A stretch of DNA of 64,000 bases from the NCBI RefSeq assembly GCF_001263205.1, contig NZ_CP012333.1, positions 5,495,001 to 5,559,000 of the forward strand, in the 5' to 3' direction. The DNA is from Labilithrix luteola (GTDB taxonomy: Bacteria > Myxococcota_A > Polyangia > Polyangiales > Polyangiaceae). Positions 26,804-35,221 of this stretch are shown in pieces (position 1 is the stretch's first letter; the number at the start of each line of letters is the position of its first letter). A model generated the notes under the pieces. It searched no databases and was not told where the DNA came from. It worked only from the letters and a program-made list of their open reading frames with translations. The translations under genes and the position numbers were made by a program.

Positions 26804-26819
26804 CTTACGCGCCCGTAAG
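26804..26819. promoter_or_regulatory. Inverted repeat between the two-component genes and the RND pump
   Basis: CTTACG (26804-26809), spacer CGCC, CGTAAG (26814-26819). This perfect 6-bp dyad lies in the middle of the 102-nt divergent region, 43 nt from each flanking start codon, where an operator controlling both directions would be expected. It is the candidate site for the response regulator. Confidence 0.45.
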
Positions 26820-26862
26820 GTCCAGCGGTGAGAGGCCTTCAGGCGCGACGAGGTTCGCTAGG

Positions 26863-28089
26863 GTGCCGGCGGTGCTAACCCCGAGACCACCTCATCCGTC
26901 GGGGCCTCCGCCGTCCACGTTAGAGGCCCCCGCTCGTGGCCCTAGCCGGCGAGCTCGTCTGACAATAGCCGCGCTCGTCGTGGGCGCGGCTGCCGTCGTT
27001 CTCGTCGGAACGCTAGCGCGGAGTCGGCGAGGGCACGGTGCGTCGGCGGAGTCGTCCACGCGCGATGTCCCTCGTCTCGACGGAACGAGCGTCGTGTTCT
27101 CGAACGCGTTCAAGGAGCGCGCGGGCTTGGCTTTCACCAAGGTCGAGAGCGTTCCTTTCAAACCCGCGGTGCGCGTCGTCGGAACCGTCGCGTTCAATCC
27201 TACCTACGTTGCTGCCATCGGAACTCGTCTTCGCGGCACCGTACGCCGAACGTACAAGTACGAGGGCGATCGCGTGACCGCCGGCGAACCGCTCGCGGAG
27301 GTCGAGAGTGCCGATCTCGCCGAGGCCCAGTCGACGGCCATTCAAGCAGAGGCAAGCCTCCGAACTGCCGAAGTGCAGGCAAAACGAGAAAAGGACCTTC
27401 TCGAAAAGAGCCTCACGACGGCGCGCGAAGCCGAGGTTGCTGCGACGGATCTCGCGAATCAGAACGCCAACTACAAAGCAGCTCAGCAGCGGGTTCGGGC
27501 GTTCGGCGGAAACGGAACGTTCGGTACCTTCGTCATGCGTAGCCCGATTGCCGGTCACGTCATCGAACGTGCGCTCTCGCCAGGACAGTCCGTCGATGGA
27601 AGCATCGTCGGCTATCGCGTCGCCGATCTCGACCATCTCTGGATCGAGCTCTCCGTGTTCGAGCGAGATCTCGGCCTCGTGCATCTCGACGACGACGTCG
27701 AGGTGAGTCCGCTCGCGGAACCGGGCGTCAAGATCATCGGCAAGGTCGCTCACGTTGGAGAGATCATCGATCCGACGACGCGCAGCACCGCCGTGCGCGT
27801 GACGGTCGATCACCCGAAATACCATCTGCGTCAGGGGCAATCCGTCCACGCCACGGTCACCACCGGCACCGCCTCACGTCATGCTCTGCTCGTGCCACAC
27901 GCGTCGGTCGTGCATGTCGACGGACGCCCGACCGTCTTCGTCGCAGAGAGCGATACCCGCGTGAAGCCGACGACCGTGAAGCTCGGCGGGTCGGATGGCG
28001 CCAGCTACGAGATCCTCGACGGAATCGTCGCCGGCCAGCGCGTGGCCAACGCCGGTGTCTTCGCATTGAAGAGTGAGCTCTTCCGGTGA
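26863..28089 (+). CDS. RND efflux periplasmic adaptor subunit (CzcB/CusB type)
   Basis: The product has 408 residues from GTG 26863. Residues 33-52 (LTIAALVVGAAAVVLVGTLA) form an N-terminal anchor. The adaptor core shows the beta-barrel/lipoyl/hairpin order: TYVAAIGTRLRGTVRRTYKYEGDRVTAGEPLAEVESADLAEAQS, then helical hairpin with AKREKDLLEKSLTTAREAE, then VMRSPIAGHVIERALSPGQSVD, and a C-terminal membrane-proximal domain (LVPHASVVHVDGRPTVFVAE). This is the HlyD/CzcB membrane-fusion family linking inner-membrane pump and outer-membrane channel. No outer-membrane factor gene (CzcC/CusC) is present next to it. Confidence 0.92.
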   Translation: MPAVLTPRPPHPSGPPPSTLEAPARGPSRRARLTIAALVVGAAAVVLVGTLARSRRGHGASAESSTRDVPRLDGTSVVFSNAFKERAGLAFTKVESVPFKPAVRVVGTVAFNPTYVAAIGTRLRGTVRRTYKYEGDRVTAGEPLAEVESADLAEAQSTAIQAEASLRTAEVQAKREKDLLEKSLTTAREAEVAATDLANQNANYKAAQQRVRAFGGNGTFGTFVMRSPIAGHVIERALSPGQSVDGSIVGYRVADLDHLWIELSVFERDLGLVHLDDDVEVSPLAEPGVKIIGKVAHVGEIIDPTTRSTAVRVTVDHPKYHLRQGQSVHATVTTGTASRHALLVPHASVVHVDGRPTVFVAESDTRVKPTTVKLGGSDGASYEILDGIVAGQRVANAGVFALKSELFR

Positions 28090-28102
28090 GCGGACGACCA
28101 AC

Positions 28103-31100
28103 ATGCTCGAGAAACTAGTCGCGCTCTCGATTCGCAGTCGCAAGATCGTCGCCGGTCTACTCCTCGTCGTCCTCGCACTCGGAGTCGTCGCCGCGCGCAA
28201 GCTGCCGATCGATGCGCTGCCTGACGTCTCGAGCGTTCAAGTGGACTTGCTGACGAAGTGCGGAGGCCTTTCACCCGTCGAGGTGGAGCGCACGGTCACG
28301 GTCCCCATCGAGAAGGCGCTCAACGGCATTCCGCGCAGCTCCTCGATGCGCAGCGTTTCTCGATTCGGCCTGTCGTCGGTCACTGTCATCTTCGAGGACG
28401 GCACCGATCTTTGGTGGGCCCGCCAGATGATCCTCGAGCGCGTCCGTCAGGTTCAAGCAGAGCTGCCCGCGTCCGCATCGATCCCCGAGCTTGCGCCGCC
28501 CTCGACGGGGCTCGGCACCATTTACAAGTTCGTCGTCCAGTCGAATCAACACTCGCCGATGCAGCTGCGCACTCTCCTCGATTGGGAGATAGGGCCGCGG
28601 CTTCGAAGCGTGCGGGGCGTGGTCGAAGTCAATCCATTCGGCGGAGAGCTCAAGCAGTATCAGGTCGATGTCGACCCTCAGAAGCTTCATGCTCGGGGGC
28701 TGACGCTGAACGACGTCATCGAGTCCCTGTCCGCGGCGAACGTGAGCGTCGGCGGTGGGTATGTCGAGCGAGAGGGGGAGTCGTTCACGATCAGCGGCAG
28801 CGGGCTGCTCAAGAACGAAGACGAGATCGGTGACGTCCTCGTGCGCAGCACGAAGAGCGGTCCCTCCGTTCTGGTCAAGCACATCGGTGAGGTCAAGATC
28901 GGGCCCGCGCTACGGTACGGAGTCGTCACTCTCGACGGCCACCGAGAGGCGGTTTCGGGGCTCGTCATGATGCTGGCGCGTGCCAATAGCCGCGACGTCA
29001 TCTACGCAGTCAAGCAGCGCATGGAGGAGATCAAGCGCGATCTTCCCCCTGGTGTCACGATTGACGTCCTCTACGATCGCGCGGACTTCGTCGAGCGCAC
29101 GCTCTCCACCGTCGCCACGAATCTCGTCGAGGGCCTCGTCATCGTGACGATCGTACTCGCCGTGATGCTCGGCACGGTACGCGGCGCCCTTGCGGTGGCG
29201 ATCGGGATTCCTGCGTCGATGGCGATCGCGCTCTTCGGCATGCACCTGTTCGGGGTCACGGGCGATCTGATGAGCCTGGGCGCCATCGACTTCGGCTTTC
29301 TCGTCGACGGACCCATCGTCATCCTCGAAGGAATCATTGCCGGAACGGCGGGGAGGGCTCTCGTCGGAAAGGCGCGTGCAAAAGCCTATTCCGATGTTGC
29401 GAAGCTGGTGATCAAGCCGGTGGCATTCGCCGTGGCCATCATCATGCTCGTCTACGTGCCGCTCCTCACGCTCGAGGGGGTCGAGGGCAAGATGTTCCGC
29501 CCGATGGCGATCACCATGGCGTGCGCCCTCTTCGGAGCGCTCGTCTTTTCGGTGATGTTCTTCCCCGCGCTCCTCGTTTTGGTCGTTCCGCCGGCCCATG
29601 ATCACGGCCCGAAGTGGATGGAGGGACTCACGGAGCTCTACGCGCGTCTGGTGCCGCTGGCCGTGCGGTATCGCTGGCCCGTCCTCGCCGCGAGCTTCGC
29701 GAGCCTCCTCGGCGCGGGCTATGCGTTCTCGAACGCGGGCGCGGAATTCGTCCCTCGAATCTTCGAGGGAGACCTGGTTCTTGCGCTACAGCGAGCCCCG
29801 AGCATTTCGCTCGAGGAGGCTCGGCGGCTCGACCTGCTTGCCGAGAAGATCGTGCTTGGCTTTCCCGAAGCGCGCAAGGCCCTGGGGCAAAGCGGTCGTG
29901 CAGAGATGGCGCTCGATGCCGTTGGCAACAACAACACCGACATCCTCGTGCCGCTGAGGCCGAGGAAGGAGTGGAAGAGCGCTCAGGATCTCGAGGGGCT
30001 GAGCACGCTCCTCAAGGACAAGATCGAGACGGAGGTCCCCTCGACGTTTGCCTCCGTATCGCAACCGATCGAGGACCTTACCAACCAACTCATCGCAGGC
30101 TCGCGCGCCGACGTGTCGATCAAGATCGTGGGGCCGGACCTCGACCGTCTCGTCGAGTACTCGAACAAGGTCGGTGAGCTCGTCCGCGGGATCGAAGGAA
30201 CCGCCGACCTCAAGATCGAGCGCATCATGGGCGGTCCGCGCATTGCCGCCACGGCCGACCGCGCACGAATGGCCCGATACGGAGTTCGGGTGAGGAACGC
30301 GTTCGACGTTCTTGCGGCCTCACGCGAAGGCGTCCGCGTAGGAGAGATTTACGAGGACGAGCGACGCTTCGACTTGCGCGTCTTCGTCCCACCGTCGCAG
30401 CCGAACGCCGAAGCTCTCTCGGAGCTCTTCGTCGAGACCGACCGCGGCGAGAGCATTCCGATTCGCGAGGTGGTGAGTCTCGAAGAGGGCGATGGCCCTT
30501 CCGTCGTCAAGCGGCTCGATCGCGAACGACTCATTCGCGTGGACGTCAACCTTCGTGGGCGCGATCTCGTCTCGTGGGTCTCCGAGGCACGGCAGAAGGT
30601 CACGTCGGGCATCACGCTCCCGACGGGCTATCGCATCGAGTGGGGCGGTCAGTTCGAGAACTTCGAGCGCGCGTCCGCCCGTCTGGCGTTGGTCATCCCT
30701 GCCGTCATCGCGGTCATCCTCGGCATGCTCTTCTGGATGTTCGGGAGCCTGAGGCCGGCATTCGCCGTCTTTCTCCTGGTTCCCTTCGCAACTACCGGCG
30801 GCATGCTCGGTCTCCTGGTGCGAGGGATGCCGTTCAGCTTGCCGGCAGCCGTCGGCTTCATCGCTCTCGGTGGTGTGTCGGTACTGAACGGAGTCGTGAT
30901 TGCGACCGCGACGCGGCGGCTGATGCTCGAGGGGCTCCCGGTCGAGCACGCGGTCGAAGCCGGCGCGGCCCAGTCGGTGCGCGCCGTGCTCACCACCGCG
31001 GCCGTCGCAGGCCTCGGGTTCTTGCCCATGGCCTTGTCGTCGAGCGCGGGCTCCGAAGTGCAGAGGCCGCTCGCCACCGTCGTCATCGTAGGCATCTTCT

Positions 31101-31216
31101 TCAGCACTGCCTTGACGCTCGTCGTCCTGCCGGGGCTCCTCGCGATCCTGTTGAGGGGATGGACCGAACCCGTCGTCGAAAGCGACGAGGAGCCAGAGCC
31201 GCTCGCAGCGGAATGA
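28103..31216 (+). CDS. Heavy-metal RND efflux pump, CzcA/CusA family
   Basis: The product has 1037 residues from ATG 28103, 13 nt after the adaptor stop, normal for the family. The TM4 signature DFGFLVDGPIVILEG supplies acidic residues at 396, 402 and 409. Their spacing equals the proton-relay Asp402/Asp408/Glu415 of CzcA as I recall it. Other landmarks are PDVSSVQVDLLTKCGGLSPVEVERTVT, the porter-domain repeats and GGVSVLNGVVIATATRR. It exports divalent (Zn/Co/Cd) or monovalent (Cu/Ag) metal from periplasm or cytoplasm with proton import. The acidic triad is shared by both types, so the ion cannot be fixed from sequence alone. Confidence 0.94.
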   Translation: MLEKLVALSIRSRKIVAGLLLVVLALGVVAARKLPIDALPDVSSVQVDLLTKCGGLSPVEVERTVTVPIEKALNGIPRSSSMRSVSRFGLSSVTVIFEDGTDLWWARQMILERVRQVQAELPASASIPELAPPSTGLGTIYKFVVQSNQHSPMQLRTLLDWEIGPRLRSVRGVVEVNPFGGELKQYQVDVDPQKLHARGLTLNDVIESLSAANVSVGGGYVEREGESFTISGSGLLKNEDEIGDVLVRSTKSGPSVLVKHIGEVKIGPALRYGVVTLDGHREAVSGLVMMLARANSRDVIYAVKQRMEEIKRDLPPGVTIDVLYDRADFVERTLSTVATNLVEGLVIVTIVLAVMLGTVRGALAVAIGIPASMAIALFGMHLFGVTGDLMSLGAIDFGFLVDGPIVILEGIIAGTAGRALVGKARAKAYSDVAKLVIKPVAFAVAIIMLVYVPLLTLEGVEGKMFRPMAITMACALFGALVFSVMFFPALLVLVVPPAHDHGPKWMEGLTELYARLVPLAVRYRWPVLAASFASLLGAGYAFSNAGAEFVPRIFEGDLVLALQRAPSISLEEARRLDLLAEKIVLGFPEARKALGQSGRAEMALDAVGNNNTDILVPLRPRKEWKSAQDLEGLSTLLKDKIETEVPSTFASVSQPIEDLTNQLIAGSRADVSIKIVGPDLDRLVEYSNKVGELVRGIEGTADLKIERIMGGPRIAATADRARMARYGVRVRNAFDVLAASREGVRVGEIYEDERRFDLRVFVPPSQPNAEALSELFVETDRGESIPIREVVSLEEGDGPSVVKRLDRERLIRVDVNLRGRDLVSWVSEARQKVTSGITLPTGYRIEWGGQFENFERASARLALVIPAVIAVILGMLFWMFGSLRPAFAVFLLVPFATTGGMLGLLVRGMPFSLPAAVGFIALGGVSVLNGVVIATATRRLMLEGLPVEHAVEAGAAQSVRAVLTTAAVAGLGFLPMALSSSAGSEVQRPLATVVIVGIFFSTALTLVVLPGLLAILLRGWTEPVVESDEEPEPLAAE

Positions 31217-31237
31217 CTGCCCGTCGCCTCGGAACCG

Positions 31238-32464
31238 TCAGAGGGCCGCGACCAGCATGAAGGCGATGCTCATCGCCAGCGACAGAAGGGGCATCGCCCA
31301 GGTGAGGAAGCGGAAGGCCTGCTCCTGGACATAAGGGCCGAAGAAGCGAAGCAGCAGATTGTACCTGAAGAACAGAACCACGATGCCGAGCGCAAGCGCC
31401 AGCGACACGTAGTTGAGTCCGAACAAGCGCGTCACCGTGTTGTCGCTGCCGGCGACGACGCCGTAGGACGAATAGATCGCGAAGCTGAGCGCGATGACCG
31501 AGAAGAGGCCACCAATGCCCATGTTCGCGAGCTCGAAGGCTTGAATCTCGAATCCCTCGCTCGTCGGTCGGTTCATCCAGATCGCGAGGAGAGGGATCAG
31601 CAGCGACGCAACCAATGGGATGAAGATCGGCGCGAGGCTCGACGTGGCCAATCGGTCGACGAACAACGAGGCCGTGATCCGTGAATAGTGGTCGCCGTTC
31701 CAGCCGGGGAGAGCGTCGGCACGAAGGTCGACGAGCCCTGGCCGCCAGCCCTCGAGATGTTTTGCGTGCGAAACGCGACTGAACTCGACATCGTCCTTGT
31801 CGAAGCGAAGAGCGACTTCATCGGTCGTGTTCTCGCGAACGAGCAACTCGAGCAGGAGGTGCTGCCTGTCGAACGGAAAGCGCTCCGGATCGACGTTGAC
31901 CTTGTAGCGCCCAGTCACGCGCGCGAAGGTCTCGACGTCGCCGTTCGGGAAGATGCGAACGCGTCGGCCGACGTACGACGCCGCCTCGAGCCGATTGGCA
32001 ACGTCGATGGTCGGCGTCCACATCTTGGCGAGCTGGTCCTCCGCCTCCTTCCCTCGGAATTCACGGTAGCCGCGGTAAGCGTCGCCCTTTGGAAACTGGA
32101 GGCGTAGATCCGTCCACCGAAGGCGCATGTCGGTGGTGCACTCGAATTCGCTTTTGTTGTCGTCGAAGGACTTGAGCTCGAGAAAGAAGATTCCCACGTA
32201 GACAGGAAGCGGAAGACCTTTGCCTGTCGGAAGGCTGAGCGCTGGCTCTGCGCCGCCCCGTTCGTCTCGCGCTTCCGGAACGGGCTCGCCTTTGCCCGCA
32301 GGCGTTGGCTTCCCATCGACCGGCGCGGGCAAGGCTGCCGTCTCCGGTGCCTCAGGTGATTTCGCTCCACGGCTCTTCAGTGGAACCAAGAGGAACGCGA
32401 CGCCGAAAAAGAGCGTGACGATGAGCGTGACGAACGTCCGCGTCGTCGATCGATTCCTTTTCAT
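31238..32464 (-). CDS. Prokaryotic pentameric ligand-gated ion channel homologue (Cys-loop/Pro-loop family)
   Basis: The product has 408 residues. An N-terminal hydrophobic signal (TFVTLIVTLFFGVAFLLVPL) precedes a Pro-rich spacer. Residues about 85-250 match the extracellular ligand-binding beta-sandwich: PVYVGIFFLELKSFDDNKSEFECTTDMRLRWTD, the loop-A-like MWTPTIDVANR, GDVETFARVTGRYKV, and the Pro-loop FPFDRQ without the flanking cysteines, as in bacterial members. Four membrane helices follow (APIFIPLVASLLIPLLAIWM; MGIGGLFSVIALSFAIYSSYGV; YVSLALALGIVVLFFRYNLL; LTWAMPLLSLAMSIAFMLVAAL). It overlaps the upstream receptor gene by 4 nt. The ligand and ion selectivity are unknown. Confidence 0.8.
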   Translation of the reverse strand: MKRNRSTTRTFVTLIVTLFFGVAFLLVPLKSRGAKSPEAPETAALPAPVDGKPTPAGKGEPVPEARDERGGAEPALSLPTGKGLPLPVYVGIFFLELKSFDDNKSEFECTTDMRLRWTDLRLQFPKGDAYRGYREFRGKEAEDQLAKMWTPTIDVANRLEAASYVGRRVRIFPNGDVETFARVTGRYKVNVDPERFPFDRQHLLLELLVRENTTDEVALRFDKDDVEFSRVSHAKHLEGWRPGLVDLRADALPGWNGDHYSRITASLFVDRLATSSLAPIFIPLVASLLIPLLAIWMNRPTSEGFEIQAFELANMGIGGLFSVIALSFAIYSSYGVVAGSDNTVTRLFGLNYVSLALALGIVVLFFRYNLLLRFFGPYVQEQAFRFLTWAMPLLSLAMSIAFMLVAAL

Positions 32465-33579
32465 CGCTGCTTCTCGCTGCGGAGTTTTTCGTAATTGGCG
32501 GCCAACTCACGGAGCTCGGCGCAGTAGCTGTCCGCGGGATCGGCCTCCTTCGATGCGTCTCCTGATGCAAGCGCAGACATGCGTTCGTTGAGTGCCGCGA
32601 GTGGCGCGAGAAGCACGCCCCGCACGACCACGAGAATTGCGCCGACCATCATCACGATTCCGAAGAGCGCCGCGAGGAGCTGCCACACCAGAGCCCGATG
32701 CGCGAGGCTCGTGTCTTCTCCGAAGTTCGAGGACAAGGCCACGACACCGATCTGCTTGTTGCCTTCGCTGTAGAGGGGAACGAGCTGTACGCCCCATGAG
32801 GTACCTGCAACGGTTCTCTCGTAGGTGCGCGGTTCGTTGACGTCGACATCCTTGTCCGTGACGAGTGCCGCAGCCAGCTCGGGGTGAGTGGAATGGAAGC
32901 GGGTGTATTTGCCGACCCGATTCTTCGGCGTCAGCACCTCCGGAGATACGTCCGTGGCAATTTCGCGAAGCAGCCTCTCCTCGAAGAACACGGTTGCTTC
33001 CAGGCCGAAGGACTCCTTGATCGTGTCGAGCTCTGGTGCGAGCTCCAGGCCCATCTCGAAGCTGCCGACCAACTTCCCCGCGTCGTCTTGGATCGGGACG
33101 ATGCCGAAGACGGCGGGGCCTACGCGCGTGATCCCCGTTCCCTTTCGCACGACCTTGGTTTGATGGACCTCTGCGAGGATCGGACGAAATCCAGTTTCGT
33201 CTTCGCCGAACTTCTCCGGCCGATCGAGCCTGAGAAAGGAAACGCCCGGCGGAACGTGGAACTGCGCTTGGTCGAGCCCGTATTTCTGCCCCTGAAGCTC
33301 GAACATCTTCTGGCACTCGGCCAGCAGTTTGGCTCGATCCCTGTTGATGAACGCCGTTCGTACGCTTGGCATCGCCGCAACGATCTCTGCGCGGCTGAGC
33401 GCCTTGTCCTCCGTGTCGTGGAGGAGATCGGCAAGGACCTGCCGCATCAGTTGGTAGTCGCCGTCGTGCGCCGACTCGAGTAGGCGCGACGTCAAGAGCT
33501 GGGCAACGAGCGTGATGGTGACCACGACGGACACCGTTGCGGCGATGAGGAGGGCAGGGCCACTGCGTCGAAATCTCAC
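32461..33579 (-). CDS. Double-Cache (dCache_3-like) receptor with HAMP and no output domain
   Basis: The product has 372 residues from GTG 33579. Helix 1 (ALLIAATVSVVVTITLVAQLL) anchors a periplasmic region of about 250 residues with the dCache_3 hallmark HVPPGVSFLRLDRPEKFGEDETGFRPILAEVHQT and GPAVFGIVPIQDDAGKLVGSFEMGLEL. Helix 2 (LLAALFGIVMMVGAILVVVRGVLL) is followed by a HAMP-like segment (LAPLAALNERMSALASGD) and the chain stops about 30 residues later. Normally such receptors continue into a methyl-accepting, kinase or GGDEF module. Here the next gene, overlapping by ATGA, is a pentameric ion channel. The signal may therefore pass laterally to the channel. Confidence 0.82.
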   Translation of the reverse strand: MRFRRSGPALLIAATVSVVVTITLVAQLLTSRLLESAHDGDYQLMRQVLADLLHDTEDKALSRAEIVAAMPSVRTAFINRDRAKLLAECQKMFELQGQKYGLDQAQFHVPPGVSFLRLDRPEKFGEDETGFRPILAEVHQTKVVRKGTGITRVGPAVFGIVPIQDDAGKLVGSFEMGLELAPELDTIKESFGLEATVFFEERLLREIATDVSPEVLTPKNRVGKYTRFHSTHPELAAALVTDKDVDVNEPRTYERTVAGTSWGVQLVPLYSEGNKQIGVVALSSNFGEDTSLAHRALVWQLLAALFGIVMMVGAILVVVRGVLLAPLAALNERMSALASGDASKEADPADSYCAELRELAANYEKLRSEKQR

Positions 33580-33641
33580 GCCGGGAGCGTCGAAGAGCTT
33601 CGCGGAGTCGTCAAGCTCCAGATGGCTCGACTGCCAAACGA

Positions 33642-34564
33642 CTAGCGTTTGGGGCGACGGTCGCCGGCCCTTTCGCGGCGCGCGGGGCCTAGCTCGGCGA
33701 CGATCAGGTCGAAGGCCGTTCGGACGCGCCTGCTCGTGTGGAGCTCACGATGCGCAACGAGCCATGCCGGCACGGGAATGACAACGACGGCAGCACGCGT
33801 TCGACGAGGGGTTCGGCGTCGCCGACCTCTTCGATGATCGCGCCGATGCCCAGCCCGCTCTTGACAAGCTCCCACAGGACCATGTGGTTCGCGATTCGGA
33901 TCGGGAAGTTCTTCGGCGTCAGGTCGAATCCCATCGCATTGAGACCGGCCATGAAGCGAACGGTGTCACCGAAGCCGATGAACTCCGCGTTCGCGAGATC
34001 GCGCGCGGTCCGCGGGTTGCCGATGCGATGAAGGTAGCTCGGCGTTGCGTAAAGGCGCGCGGGCGTGTCGCGCAGGCGCGTTGCGACCAGCTTGGGATCG
34101 CTCGGCCGACCGCTCCGGAGCGCGATGTCCGCCTCGCGCTTGCGGAGGTCGCGTACCTCGTTCGTCGCGACGAGCGTGACCTCGATCGCGGGATGCTCGC
34201 GTCGCAAGCGTTCGAGGATCGGCGGCAAGAGGAATGCGGTGTTCACTTCGCTCGCCGTGATCGTGATCGACCCTTCGAGCGTCTGCGATTGGCCGGAGGC
34301 GCTGAGCGCGACGTGGCTCGCCGCTTCGCCCATCGTGCGAACGTGCTCGAGCAGCTCGACACCGGCCGCCGTGAGCGCGAGCCCGCGCCCGACACGCTCG
34401 AACAGCACGACGCCGAGCTCCTCTTCGAGCGCGTCCACCTGGCGGCCGAGCGTGGGTTGGCTCATCCCGAGCGCGCGTGCGGCGCCGGAGAAGGAGCCCT
34501 CTTCGGCGGTCACGAGGAAGGCGCGAGCACGGTTCCAGTCGAAGCCTCCGGTTCGCCAATCCAT
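33642..34564 (-). pseudogene. LysR-family transcriptional regulator with a frameshift near its C-terminus
   Basis: Starting from ATG 34564, an intact winged-helix (FLVTAEEGSFSGAARALGMSQPTLGRQVDALEEELG) and most of the inducer-binding domain are readable in one frame, down to EPLVERVLPSLS. At about 33780 the homology moves to another frame, which continues as VIPVPAWLVAHRELHTSRRVRTAFDLIVAELG to a stop at 33642; this is the usual C-terminal end of the family. Without the shift the first frame runs on to 33704 with an unrelated tail. One missing base explains the break. It could be a sequencing error or a true mutation; a shortened LysR might keep partial function. It is divergent from a quinone oxidoreductase that is also broken. 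Confidence 0.75.
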
Positions 34565-34572
34565 TCATGGAT
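34559..34572. promoter_or_regulatory. Inverted repeat over the lysR start codon
   Basis: ATCCAT-TC-ATGGAT (34559-34572) is a perfect dyad that contains the LysR start codon, and a further ATGGAT copy follows at 34576-34581. It lies in the divergent region to the oxidoreductase and is a candidate autoregulatory LysR site. The ATGCAAGCATGCAT stretch at the oxidoreductase start is similar in style. Confidence 0.35.
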
Positions 34573-34635
34573 GCATGGATGACCTTTGAATTTCGTCAAT
34601 TCTAGCGAGGCTGATCCGCTCCTACTCCTAGATCC

Positions 34636-35144
34636 ATGCAAGCATGCATCTACGAAGCGTACGGTCCGCCGGAGGTCGTGAAGGTGCGCGAGGTCGCGAC
34701 GCCGACACCGAAGGCAGGGGAAGTCCTCGTACGTGTCCGCGCAGCCGCGGTGACGACAGCCGACTGGCGGCTCCGCGCGTCTGCATTCCCGCGCCTCTTC
34801 TGGCTGCCAGGCAGGCTCTGGCTCGGCCTCTTTCGTCCGAAGAGGACGATCCTCGGGATGGACTTCTCCGGAGTCGTCGAGGCGGTGGGGAACGGCGTCT
34901 CGCGTTTTCGCGCCGGTGATCGAATCTTCGGCTCGGCGAGCGCGTCGCGCATGGGCGCGCACGCCGAGTATCTCGTGGTCGAGGAGGATGGTGCCGTCTT
35001 GCCGACGCCCTCGTGTCTTACCGACGAAGAAGCCGCCGCCAGCCCGTCGTCGATCGCCTCTATCCGCTCGAGCGCATCGTCGACGCCCACCGGCACGTCG
35101 AAGGCCGCCACAAGCGTGGGACGGTGATCATCGCCCTAGGCTGA
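34636..35144 (+). pseudogene. Zinc-type alcohol dehydrogenase/quinone oxidoreductase with the NAD(P)-binding domain deleted
   Basis: Residues 1-134 are a normal MDR N-terminal GroES-like domain (MQACIYEAYGPPEVVKVREV, ILGMDFSGVVEAVGNGVSRFRAGDRIFG, HAEYLVVEEDGAVLP). Then, at about 35040, the sequence jumps directly to the family's extreme C-terminus, in another frame: VDRLYPLERIVDAHRHVEGRHKRGTVIIALG ending at TGA 35144. The whole Rossmann nucleotide-binding domain (about 150 residues) is missing. The annotated-looking open frame ends at 35127 with a nonsense tail. This is an internal deletion, not a simple point error, so the gene is almost certainly inactive. Confidence 0.85.
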
Positions 35145-35221
35145 GGTTCGCGTTCCCGTCGCGTTCCTGTTCTCACTGCTCGCCGACGAGGCGGTAGGGG
35201 CGCTACGACTGGCCTCGTCTC

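Noticed and set aside
34636..35127. Intact small oxidoreductase
   Set aside because: The frame keeps only the GroES-like domain, and the true C-terminal end of the family is visible in another frame directly after it, so it is a deletion derivative.
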